This document shows positions 1 to 7,100 of a DNA stretch of 11,304 bases, piece by piece. The notes under the pieces were generated by a model. The model had not been told where the DNA came from. It did no database searches and worked only from the letters and a program-made list of their open reading frames with translations. Source of the stretch: Candidatus Poribacteria bacterium. Lineage in GTDB: Bacteria; Poribacteria; WGA-4E; WGA-3G. The stretch lies in contig VXZL01000531.1 in NCBI GenBank assembly GCA_009845505.1, positions 1 through 11,304 on the forward strand, written 5' to 3'. The first letter of the stretch is position 1. Each line of letters starts with the position of its first letter. The translations under genes and the position numbers were made by a program.

Positions 1-11
1 ATAATAAAATT

Positions 12-17
12 GGAGGA
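12..17 (+). promoter_or_regulatory. ribosome binding site deciding the TTG start of aspartokinase
   Basis: GGAGGA lies 6 bases before TTG at 24. No other usable start is nearby and the KFGGSS motif begins only five residues in, so the TTG start is well supported. Confidence 0.75.
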
Positions 18-23
18 ACTGGA

Positions 24-1376
24 TTGTTAAAAGTATCTAAGTTTGGCGGGAGTTCCCTTGCTTCGGCGGAGCAAGTGCGTCAGGTTTGTGACATCATCAC
101 CGCCGACCCGGAGCGCCGCCTCATCGTCGTCTCTGCCCCCGGAAAACGCCATAGCGAAGACATCAAAGTAACCGATCTGCTTATCGCTGCTGCATCAGAA
201 CGGCTCACAGGAAAAATTGGTGCCTCGGAATGTGCCGAAGTGATTGAACGCTACCGCAGCATCGCTTCAGGATTAGAGCTGCCACCCGAAGTTATTGAAC
301 CCATTGCCCGTGATCTGACAGAACGTCTGGAAAAAAGCACAACTGACGCGAACCTCTATATGGATACAATGAAAGCAGGGGGTGAAGACAACTGTGCCCG
401 GCTCATCGCACAAGCATTACAAGCACGCGGTGTAGAGGCACACTATGTCAGTCCAAAAGATGCCGGTTTAATGCTATCCGATGAACCCGGTAATGCTCAA
501 GTTCTACCTGAAGCATATAATCGCCTACGGGACCTGAACGATTACCCAGGTATCACTATTTTTCCAGGTTTCTTCGGCTACTCGAAGCAAGGGAACATTG
601 TTACCTTCTCGCGTGGCGGTTCAGACATCACGGGTGCTATTCTCGCCAGTGCCGTTCGTGCAGAGGTCTACGAGAATTTTACCGATGTCGATTCTGTGTT
701 TGCAGCGAATCCGTCTATCGTTAAAGATCCAGCACCGATTGCGGAGTTAACCTATCGTGAGATGCGTGAACTCTCTTACGCTGGATTTTCTGTGTTCCAT
801 GACGAGGCACTCGAACCCGTCTATCGAGCACAGGTCCCTGTTCACATTCGTAACACAAATAACCCGAAAGCGCAAGGCACGCTAATTGTTCCAAACCGTG
901 CGTCAACGGATATTCCTGTCGTGGGTATCGCAGCAATGGATAGCGTTTGCTGTATCTATCTCAGTAAATATCTAATGAACCGCCAAATCGGCTTCGGTCG
1001 GCGGTTGCTGCAGATCTTGGAAACCGAAGGCATCTCTTTTGAACATGTCCCCTCCGGCATAGACAATATGTCGGTTATCATCCGCGAAGAAAACCTCTCG
1101 GCACAGAAGGAGGAAAGGATTGTTGAACAGATTCGGCAGACCCTCGCGCCTGAAGATGTCTTTGTAGAACGCCGACTATCGCTTATTATGGTTGTTGGAG
1201 AAGGCATGCGACACACTGTCGGTATCGCTTCGCGCGCCACACACGCCTTAGCCAGCGCACAAGTCAATATCGAAATGATTAATCAAGGTTCCAACGAAGT
1301 CAGTATGATGTTCGGCATAAAATCCGAAGATATGGAGACCGCTGTTAAAGCACTCTATGCCGAATTTTTCGCCTAA
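24..1376 (+). CDS. lysC: aspartate kinase (aspartokinase, YclM/LysC-III-like)
   Basis: Predicted to phosphorylate L-aspartate with ATP to 4-phospho-aspartate, the first cytoplasmic step toward lysine, threonine, methionine and diaminopimelate. The 450-residue length suits a monofunctional aspartokinase. Seen directly: the N-terminal nucleotide-binding KFGGSS (residues 6-11), TFSRGGSD (194-201), the aspartokinase motif FTDVDSVFAANP (219-230), and two C-terminal ACT-type regulatory regions (about 298-370 and 385-450), the second with QGSNEVSMMFGI (421-432). The ACT pair implies feedback control by an amino-acid end product (family knowledge); the effector cannot be read here. The stretch PGFFGYSKQGNIVTFSRGGSD resembles the YclM/aspartokinase III branch. 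The start is TTG at 24, supported by GGAGGA at 12-17; no ATG or GTG lies closer. The gene is followed after 12 bases by a dioxygenase gene, so it probably leads or sits inside an operon. Any upstream promoter is outside the window. Confidence 0.95.
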   Translation: MLKVSKFGGSSLASAEQVRQVCDIITADPERRLIVVSAPGKRHSEDIKVTDLLIAAASERLTGKIGASECAEVIERYRSIASGLELPPEVIEPIARDLTERLEKSTTDANLYMDTMKAGGEDNCARLIAQALQARGVEAHYVSPKDAGLMLSDEPGNAQVLPEAYNRLRDLNDYPGITIFPGFFGYSKQGNIVTFSRGGSDITGAILASAVRAEVYENFTDVDSVFAANPSIVKDPAPIAELTYREMRELSYAGFSVFHDEALEPVYRAQVPVHIRNTNNPKAQGTLIVPNRASTDIPVVGIAAMDSVCCIYLSKYLMNRQIGFGRRLLQILETEGISFEHVPSGIDNMSVIIREENLSAQKEERIVEQIRQTLAPEDVFVERRLSLIMVVGEGMRHTVGIASRATHALASAQVNIEMINQGSNEVSMMFGIKSEDMETAVKALYAEFFA

Positions 1377-1388
1377 AGGAATACTATT

Positions 1389-2228
1389 ATGGAAATCACC
1401 GTGCAACCTGAAGAATTAGCAGCAGGAAAACTGACAGACGCACACGTTGAACAAGCCGTCCAGGCAATTCATGTTGATGGTTACGTTATCTTGGAGAATG
1501 TCGTTAACCATGAACACTTGGACATTCTACGTGAGCGGATGGATGCCGATTCACAAATCTTAATTAATGAAGAAAAATGGGGTGGGGCAGGTAGACTCGT
1601 AGGACATCTCCAACAGGGGCCGCCCCCTTACGCGCCCTACATCTTCAAGGACATCGTCGCGAACCCCTACGTTGTGCAAGTGACCAAGGAACTCCTCGGT
1701 CAGGGTGTCTATAATAATTTTTACAACGGAAATACCAACTCCCCCGGTAGCACAACGCAGCCGCTCCACAGAGACGGCGCACACCTGTGGCCAGATCAAG
1801 AAGTAGCACACCCGACAGCAGAGGTTGTCGTTAACATCTCACCGCAAGATACAACAGAGGAGAACGGAAGTGTTGAAATCTGGCCCGGCTCACATCTGGC
1901 GGTCAGTGGTAAACGCATAGCGGAAGAGGAAGAGGAAGCGCGCCGGAAAATCTGTCCGCCTATCCGTGGCAGTGCGAAGAAGGGAAGTGCCCTCATTCGA
2001 GATATGCGACTCTGGCATCGAGGCGTTCCGAATCCGTCTGATAAACCGCGCCACATGATAGCGATGATTCACCGCGTCTCTTGGCTCGGATCCAACCGCC
2101 GACTGAAGTATAATACCGGATGCGAAGCCGCCTTTGAAGACAGCGATCTCGACCATAATGCTGAGTTCCTTGACTTCGCGAAAAATAAAATAGATGATTA
2201 CGATTATCTCTTCAATCCGCGTTTTTGA
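1389..2228 (+). CDS. phytanoyl-CoA dioxygenase (PhyH) family Fe(II)/2-oxoglutarate oxygenase
   Basis: A 279-residue cytoplasmic protein with no signal peptide. The double-stranded beta-helix oxygenase signature is visible: the HxD iron ligands in PLHRDGAHLWPD (H127, D129), the ENGSVEIWPGSH strand (159-169), the distal iron ligand H210 in RLWHRGVPNPSDKPRH, and R221 placed as the 2-oxoglutarate-binding arginine. Family members couple 2-oxoglutarate decarboxylation to hydroxylation of a small molecule or lipid; the substrate here is unknown. It does not carry the ectoine hydroxylase EctD signature despite the aspartokinase neighbour. The start is ATG at 1389 with AAGGA at 1376-1380, overlapping the last base of the aspartokinase stop codon. 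An acidic run (EEEEE, 179-183) sits between the core strands. The 12-base gap to aspartokinase and 20-base gap to the next oxygenase indicate co-transcription. Confidence 0.92.
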   Translation: MEITVQPEELAAGKLTDAHVEQAVQAIHVDGYVILENVVNHEHLDILRERMDADSQILINEEKWGGAGRLVGHLQQGPPPYAPYIFKDIVANPYVVQVTKELLGQGVYNNFYNGNTNSPGSTTQPLHRDGAHLWPDQEVAHPTAEVVVNISPQDTTEENGSVEIWPGSHLAVSGKRIAEEEEEARRKICPPIRGSAKKGSALIRDMRLWHRGVPNPSDKPRHMIAMIHRVSWLGSNRRLKYNTGCEAAFEDSDLDHNAEFLDFAKNKIDDYDYLFNPRF

Positions 2229-2238
2229 CGATTGCCAC

Positions 2239-2243
2239 GGAGG
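2239..2243 (+). promoter_or_regulatory. ribosome binding site choosing ATG 2249
   Basis: GGAGG lies 5 bases before ATG 2249. A longer reading would begin at TTG 2225, which overlaps the previous stop codon and has no comparable site upstream. The ATG at 2249 is therefore the better start. Confidence 0.75.
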
Positions 2244-2248
2244 TTCCC

Positions 2249-3085
2249 ATGAGCACGCAAAACAATTGGCTCCCAGCGGAGCCTGATCTTGAAACGGTTG
2301 GCAAAGCGTATAGCAACCCGATTCATTCACTCTCTCAAGCGGAAATGCCCGCCATTATTCTGCGGAACGCCTATTCGCCCGAACAGTGCAACGGACTCAT
2401 TAATCGGTTCACAAACATGGGCTTGATGCGCGACGAAGCCGATATCAACTCCGTTGATAGACGCACCCGTATCGACATCGGCACGAGCCTCGGGAACCGC
2501 GGTAGCGATAAAGCGAAATTTTTGGCACACGCCAAAGCGACGCATCACCTCTTTAAATTCCTATTCGATGGATTTGAGAATCCGGTCAACTTGATTTACG
2601 ACTCCCTTGACACACTTTCCCCCAGACAAGAGGTGAAGGTCGCGCGTGAACCTGACGGCTCGCGCTATGGTCCGGCGATCTTCCGTGTCCACTACGAAAC
2701 CCATAGCTACAAACCACATATCGATCACGTCAAATACCGTGAGAATCGCACTGACTACCAAGTCTATCGCTTCGAGCATCAGTTTGCAGGCGTGCTATGT
2801 GTCCAAAATGCCGATGAAAACGGAAAAGGCACACAAGCCATCTTACACCGATGTCTCTGGTCTGAGGAGATCCAACCCTACATCGCCGAAGAAACGTTTG
2901 ATAGGTACGCTGCTGAAAATGGGATAGAAAACTATCAGGTCAATCTCCAACAAGGCGACCTCTACTTTTTCAACACGCGCTGTATCCACGAAGTACCACC
3001 CGTTCAAGGGACACGCGCCCGCATCGTCTTGGCAGTCTTTATCGGATATTCTCCCGAAGATGACGAAATATTCGTCTGGTCGTAA
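2249..3085 (+). CDS. 2-oxoglutarate/Fe(II)-dependent oxygenase family protein
   Basis: A 278-residue protein, cytoplasmic by lack of signal peptide or membrane segments. It shows the facial-triad pattern of Fe(II)/2-oxoglutarate oxygenases: HxD in YKPHIDHVKY (H157, D159), a distal histidine in NTRCIHEVPP (H247), and a following R256 or R258 fitted to hold 2-oxoglutarate. The core strand FAGVLCVQNADENGKGTQAILH (179-200) and QQGDLYFFNTR (234-244) have the usual layout before the distal His. The iron site is HxD, not the HxG/A of Fe/2-oxoglutarate halogenases, so hydroxylation or desaturation is expected. It is not close in sequence to the PhyH protein just upstream, so the two are unlikely to be recent duplicates. 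Substrate and exact subfamily are not recognised. It is the last gene of the run; structured repeats follow directly. Confidence 0.8.
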   Translation: MSTQNNWLPAEPDLETVGKAYSNPIHSLSQAEMPAIILRNAYSPEQCNGLINRFTNMGLMRDEADINSVDRRTRIDIGTSLGNRGSDKAKFLAHAKATHHLFKFLFDGFENPVNLIYDSLDTLSPRQEVKVAREPDGSRYGPAIFRVHYETHSYKPHIDHVKYRENRTDYQVYRFEHQFAGVLCVQNADENGKGTQAILHRCLWSEEIQPYIAEETFDRYAAENGIENYQVNLQQGDLYFFNTRCIHEVPPVQGTRARIVLAVFIGYSPEDDEIFVWS

Positions 3086-3098
3086 ATCCCACCTCTCT

Positions 3099-3148
3099 CT
3101 TTCGGACAACCCTATATGTGCTGGCGAGGTTTCCTAACCTCGTCAGTG
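3099..3148. repeat. structured inverted repeat, short-loop copy
   Basis: Starts with CTTTCGGACAACCCTAT (3099-3115), which recurs at 3149-3165. A hairpin follows: CTGGCGAGGTT (3121-3131), loop TCCT, AACCTCGTCAG (3136-3146), with 10 of 11 bases paired and one G-T pair. It lies 14 bases past the oxygenase stop codon and could end transcription or stabilise the mRNA 3' end, but no U-run follows, so it is not a classic intrinsic terminator. Confidence 0.75.
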
Positions 3149-3240
3149 CTTTCGGACAACCCTATGTCCCTGTATATGCTGGCGAGGTTTTGCGGCGTAC
3201 TCGCCTAAATGCGACGGGCATTTCTAACCTCGTCAGTACT
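3149..3240. repeat. structured inverted repeat, expanded copy with nested hairpins
   Basis: Second copy of the same unit. It has the same 17-base head (3149-3165) and the same outer stem, CTGGCGAGGTT (3179-3189) and AACCTCGTCAG (3226-3236). The loop is enlarged to 36 bases and can form two inner hairpins: GGCG-TACT-CGCC (3194-3205) and AAATGC-GACGG-GCATTT (3207-3223). The fold would be a three-way junction. Confidence 0.75.
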
Positions 3241-3426
3241 TCACCCATCCGATATAGTCGACTTTATATGTCCAAATTCTGAACACTTTTGGGCAGACCC
3301 TGCACAATCTGGGGCAGTAGTGGAAGATTGGATGGTAGGTAGTTTGGATGGCTTCGGCTTCCACATCCCTACTTTCCATGCCTCCACCCTTCCATCTGAT
3401 CATATCTCGCCCCTCAAAGCGCGCAA
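3241..3426. other. non-coding spacer upstream of the sigma-54 promoter
   Basis: No convincing gene. Seen: an imperfect dyad TGCACAATCTGGGGCA (3301-3316), a direct repeat TTGGATGG at 3328-3335 and 3344-3351 (16-base period), and a 7-base inverted repeat GTGGAAG (3320-3326) with CTTCCAC (3358-3364). These lie roughly 90-150 bases before the predicted transcription start, the usual range for binding sites of sigma-54 activator proteins. That role is inference only. Confidence 0.35.
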
Positions 3427-3443
3427 TTGGCACGATATTTGCT
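3427..3443 (+). promoter_or_regulatory. sigma-54 (RpoN) -24/-12 promoter
   Basis: TTGGCACGATATTTGCT matches the sigma-54 consensus YTGGCACGrNNNTTGCW at every defined position. The GG (3429-3430) and GC (3441-3442) are correctly spaced. The predicted transcription start is near 3454, giving a leader of about 28 bases that contains the AGGAGGT ribosome binding site before GTG 3482. Initiation would need RpoN and an enhancer-binding ATPase. An overlapping sigma-70-like reading (TTGGCA, 16 bases, TATACA at 3449-3454) is possible but a poorer match. Confidence 0.75.
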
Positions 3444-3467
3444 TAGGCTATACATAACGCGTCAGAC

Positions 3468-3474
3468 AGGAGGT
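3468..3474 (+). promoter_or_regulatory. ribosome binding site for the first WD40 gene, fixing the GTG start
   Basis: AGGAGGT lies 7 bases before GTG 3482. That start opens onto a clear signal peptide in a different frame from the downstream WD40 sequence, so this site is the key evidence for the frame break at the C-run. Confidence 0.8.
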
Positions 3475-3481
3475 CAAACCC

Positions 3482-4104
3482 GTGAAGTACTCCATCTTTC
3501 TCTTCTATACGCTAACAATTGCTGCAATTCTATGTGTATCCCCCCCTTACGTTTACGAACCGTTGCCGCGAATCCGTACAGCACGCAGGTAGCATTACCG
3601 GAAGGTGCCAAAGCACGATTTGGCAAGGGTAGCATCAACGCAATAGCTTATGCGCCCGATGGCACCCGCCTCGCCGTTTCAAGCACTCTCGGTATCTGGA
3701 TATATGACCCCCACAGCGGGGAAGAATTGGAAGTGTTCGTCGCGCGCAATGCGGATGCTGCTGTCATGCAAACCGCACCCGTGAGCATAGGGGACATCGC
3801 CTTCAGTCCAAATGGGCAGACACTCGCAAGCGCGGGGTACGACAGCGTTGTGCGTTTATGGGATGCTGTAACCGGGGAGCAGAAAGCAATATTCACTGGA
3901 CACGAACGGAGTGCCCTTCAGATAGCCTTCAGTCCAGATGGGCAGACGCTCGCAAGTGGCGGTGGATATTGGGACCCAACCGTGCGTCTATGGGACATCA
4001 GCAGCGGACGGCAAAAAGCAATACTCACTGGACACGAGTCAGCTATCACCAGCCTTGCGTTCAGTGCGTCTCGATGCACCGCTGTCAGTCGCCTTCAGTC
4101 CTGA
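3482..4104 (+). CDS. 5' fragment: signal peptide plus first WD40 blades
   Basis: From GTG 3482 the first frame gives a lysine-started, hydrophobic export signal, then after 3546 the sense continues in the frame that reads VALPEGAKARFGKGSINAIAY (from 3589). This is the same N-terminal cap as the downstream paralogue (LPKEAKARIGKG at 7478) and the second module of this gene (5096). Three blades are readable: the WIYD cap, DIAFSPNGQTLASAGYD...VRLWD, and QIAFSPDGQTLASGG...VRLWD. The fourth begins GHESAITSLAFS and then runs into nonsense and a TGA at 4102-4104. A TTG at 3427 would keep the WD40 frame open upstream, but it has no ribosome site and lies inside the sigma-54 promoter, so it is not credible as a start. 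Confidence 0.55.
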
Positions 4105-7100
4105 TGGACACACCCTTGCAAGCGGCAGCCGTGATGAGAGCGTTCAACTCTGGAATGTTCGCAAGCAGCAACTCATCACCTCCTTGCCTGCACCACCGCT
4201 GCTCAGATACGGATCCTGGGGATGGCACCCCTGGCGCGTCGAGAGTGTCGCATTTAGTCCGAACGGTAAAGTCCTCGCAACTGTCGGGTATGAGCAGATA
4301 TACCTATGGGAGCGCGTGCCACAACAAGCGGGGCTACAAACTTCTTCCACTGTGCTGTGGTGCCAAAAAGCGATACTTACTGGGCACACAAGCTATATTC
4401 ACAGCATTGCCTTTAGCCCCGATGGAAATCTAATCGCCAGTGGAAGTGCTGACCGAACCGTGCGGCTTTTTGATGTTGAGAGCGGTCAACACAAACGCAC
4501 CCTGATAGGGCACGTCGGGACTATTTTTAGCGTTGCGTTCAGTCCCGACGGCAAAACCCTCGCAAGTGGTGGTTTTGACGACACTGCCCGATTGTGGAAC
4601 ACTGTTACAGGTGAAAACATAAAAATTCTGGCGACAGATACCTGGGTTATGAATGTTGCATTCAGTCCTGACGGACAGACGCTCGCAAGTGGTGGGAGCT
4701 GGCGGGACAAAAACGTAACACTGTGGGATGTTAGCACAGGTACGCGTAAAACTACCTTTGCACACGCAGTAGAACTAAGATCAATCGTCTTCAGTCCAGA
4801 TGGCAGCACCCTCGCGGGCGGCGGTTACGACGGCACTATACTGCTATGGGATATGCACACGGAAACACTGAAACGGACGCTCCGCGGGCATACTGAATCA
4901 ATTACGAGCATGGCATTCAGTCCTGATAGTCGCACATTCGCAAGTGGAAGTTATGATAGCACTGTGGTCCTATGGGAGTTTGAACCTACGGTAGAGATAA
5001 TACCAACTACATACGCAGATAATGGCGCAGGGGTGAACGTCCAAGACATAGATTTCGTTGAACCGCCTTTCAGACAGGATATGACACAATGGCATCTGCC
5101 TGAAGGGGCGAAAGCGCGCTTTGGAAAGGGCGGAATATCCGGGAACATCACCTTTTCACCTGATGGCACACAGTTGGTTGTTCCAACGTCGATCGGCCTC
5201 TGGATATACGACGCGGACACGAACAAGGCATTAAAACTTTATACCGAACATTCTCATTGGATTGGACGGGTTGCGTTCAGTCCAGATGGCAAGACGCTTG
5301 TAGGTAGTCGGGCCTGGGGGGATACCAAGGTGTATTTGTGGGACGCTAACACGGGTGAGCACAAAGCTACCCTCGCTGGACATGCAGATGACGTGACGAA
5401 TATTACTTTTAGTCCGGATGGTCGCACAATCATCAGTAGTAGTGAAGATGGCTCTCTATTCTTATGGGATGCTGTTACAGGTATGCCCTTCGCCACGTTC
5501 GGCGGGAATGAAGACGGTCGGATGCAGGCACTCGCTATCAGTCCAAATGGAGAGATGCTCGCCAGCGGCGGATGGGCAGACCCCTTGCAGTTATGGAATA
5601 TTAACACTCGGCAAACCGTTGCTACCCTTGAAAGCCATAGATTTTCTGTCGATGCAGTCGTTTTTAGTCCGGACGGTCGCACACTCGCCAGTGGAGGTTA
5701 CGACGCGACAATCCGTTTGTGGGGCGTTGAAAGCCACACCCTCAAAGCCGAGCTCAGCGGTCCAACACGGCGGGTCTGGAGCCTCGCTTTTAGTCCTGAC
5801 GGGCAAACTCTCGCCAGTAGCAGTGATGACGGCACTGTATTTTTGTGGGATGTCGGTAGTTACACCCTCAAAGCCACGCTCACAGGCCATACCCGTCCAA
5901 CCACGAGTATCGCCTTCAGTCCGAATGGTCTCACACTCGCCAGCGCAAGTCAAGACGGTACCATCCGACTCTGGGATGGAATAAATGGTGACCATCGAGC
6001 TACGATTGCTGGGCATGCTGTAGATATCTCCAGCCTCGCGTTCAGTCCTGACGGGCAAACCCTCGCAACCAGCGGTTGGGATAGCGTCGTGCAATTATGG
6101 GATATAGCAGTTCCCGCCCCTCTCAAAGCGATTCGCACTGGACACTCAGAAGGCGTTGAATCCATCGCCTTCAGTCCGAACGGGCAAACCCTCGCCAGTG
6201 GCGGCAGTAGTGGCTGGGCAGACAATAAGGTGTTCTTATGGGATATAGCCGGCACAGTCGCACCGCGATCATCGGAACTCGAATGCCAATTTCCTGTGTT
6301 AAGCAATCACACAGCTGCTTACTTGCATCATATTTCAACGGTGAGTGCGGTTGCCTTTAGTCCAGACGGAAAAACACTCGCGGTCAGCGAAGAATACGAA
6401 AATAACAGAGTCATTCTGTTAGATGTTGCGACCGGTGTGCCCGAAGCGGTGCTTGCTACCCCACGGACGAACAACTCAGACGGGGTGCCCTGCATTGCAT
6501 TCAGTCCAGACGGAAAAACACTCGCGATTGGGTATTACAGGAACCTACGACTGTGGGATGTCCCGACCGCAACACTCACAGCAACACTGGAAGGACATTT
6601 ACATTGGATTTCCGATGTTGCGTTCAGTCCAGATGGAAACCTACTTGTTAGCAGTAGTTACCGGGATCCAGTACGGGTATGGGATGTTGCCAGTGCTACA
6701 GAAATTGCAGCACTCAATGGACATAAAGATGGCGCGCAGAGCGTTGCGTTCAGTCCCAACGGCAAAACGCTTGCAATTGGTGGCACTTATACGGAAGGCA
6801 CGGTGCGGTTATGGGATGTTCCCAATGTCAGACATAAAGCCACACTCACAGGACATACGGACGGCGTAAACGACCTTGCATTCAGTCCAGATGGCAGAAC
6901 CCTTGCCAGTGGTGGCGGAGACGGAACCGTTCTCTTGTGGGAACTACCCGCTGAACCTGAAACGCTGGGTGCACCACCCCAAACGTTGCGAACCGCTAAA
7001 CAGCCATCTCTGCTGCAAAACTACCCCAATCCGTTCAACCCGGAGACGTGGATACCCTATCAATTGGCAAAACCTGCGGACGTTACCGTGTCCATCTATG

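Noticed and set aside
1389..2228. Ectoine hydroxylase (EctD) because a PhyH-family gene follows an aspartokinase
   Set aside because: The iron-binding motif here is HRDGAHLWPD and the EctD signature around its HxD is not seen; no ectoine synthesis genes are in the window.
2225..2248. TTG 2225 as start of the second oxygenase, giving 8 more residues
   Set aside because: GGAGG at 2239-2243 is placed for ATG 2249, and the TTG overlaps the preceding stop codon without its own site.
2249..3085. Fe/2-oxoglutarate halogenase
   Set aside because: The iron site keeps the aspartate (H157-x-D159); halogenases of this class have glycine or alanine there.
3427..3454. Sigma-70 promoter TTGGCA-16-TATACA before the first WD40 gene
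   Set aside because: Possible, but both boxes deviate and the spacer is short, while the sigma-54 match over the same bases is exact. Kept only as an alternative.
3209..3457. 82-codon open frame in the spacer before the first WD40 gene
   Set aside because: It begins inside the structured repeat, has no ribosome site, runs through the sigma-54 promoter, and the protein shows no recognisable pattern.
3427..3481. TTG 3427 as start of the first WD40 gene
   Set aside because: No ribosome site and no signal peptide in that frame; the TTG is part of the promoter consensus. GTG 3482 with AGGAGGT and an export signal is far better.
3858..6869. Several long plus-strand open frames overlapping the WD40 gene in other frames
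   Set aside because: They are shadows caused by the repeated codon pattern of the blades; their translations lack family motifs and starts lack ribosome sites.
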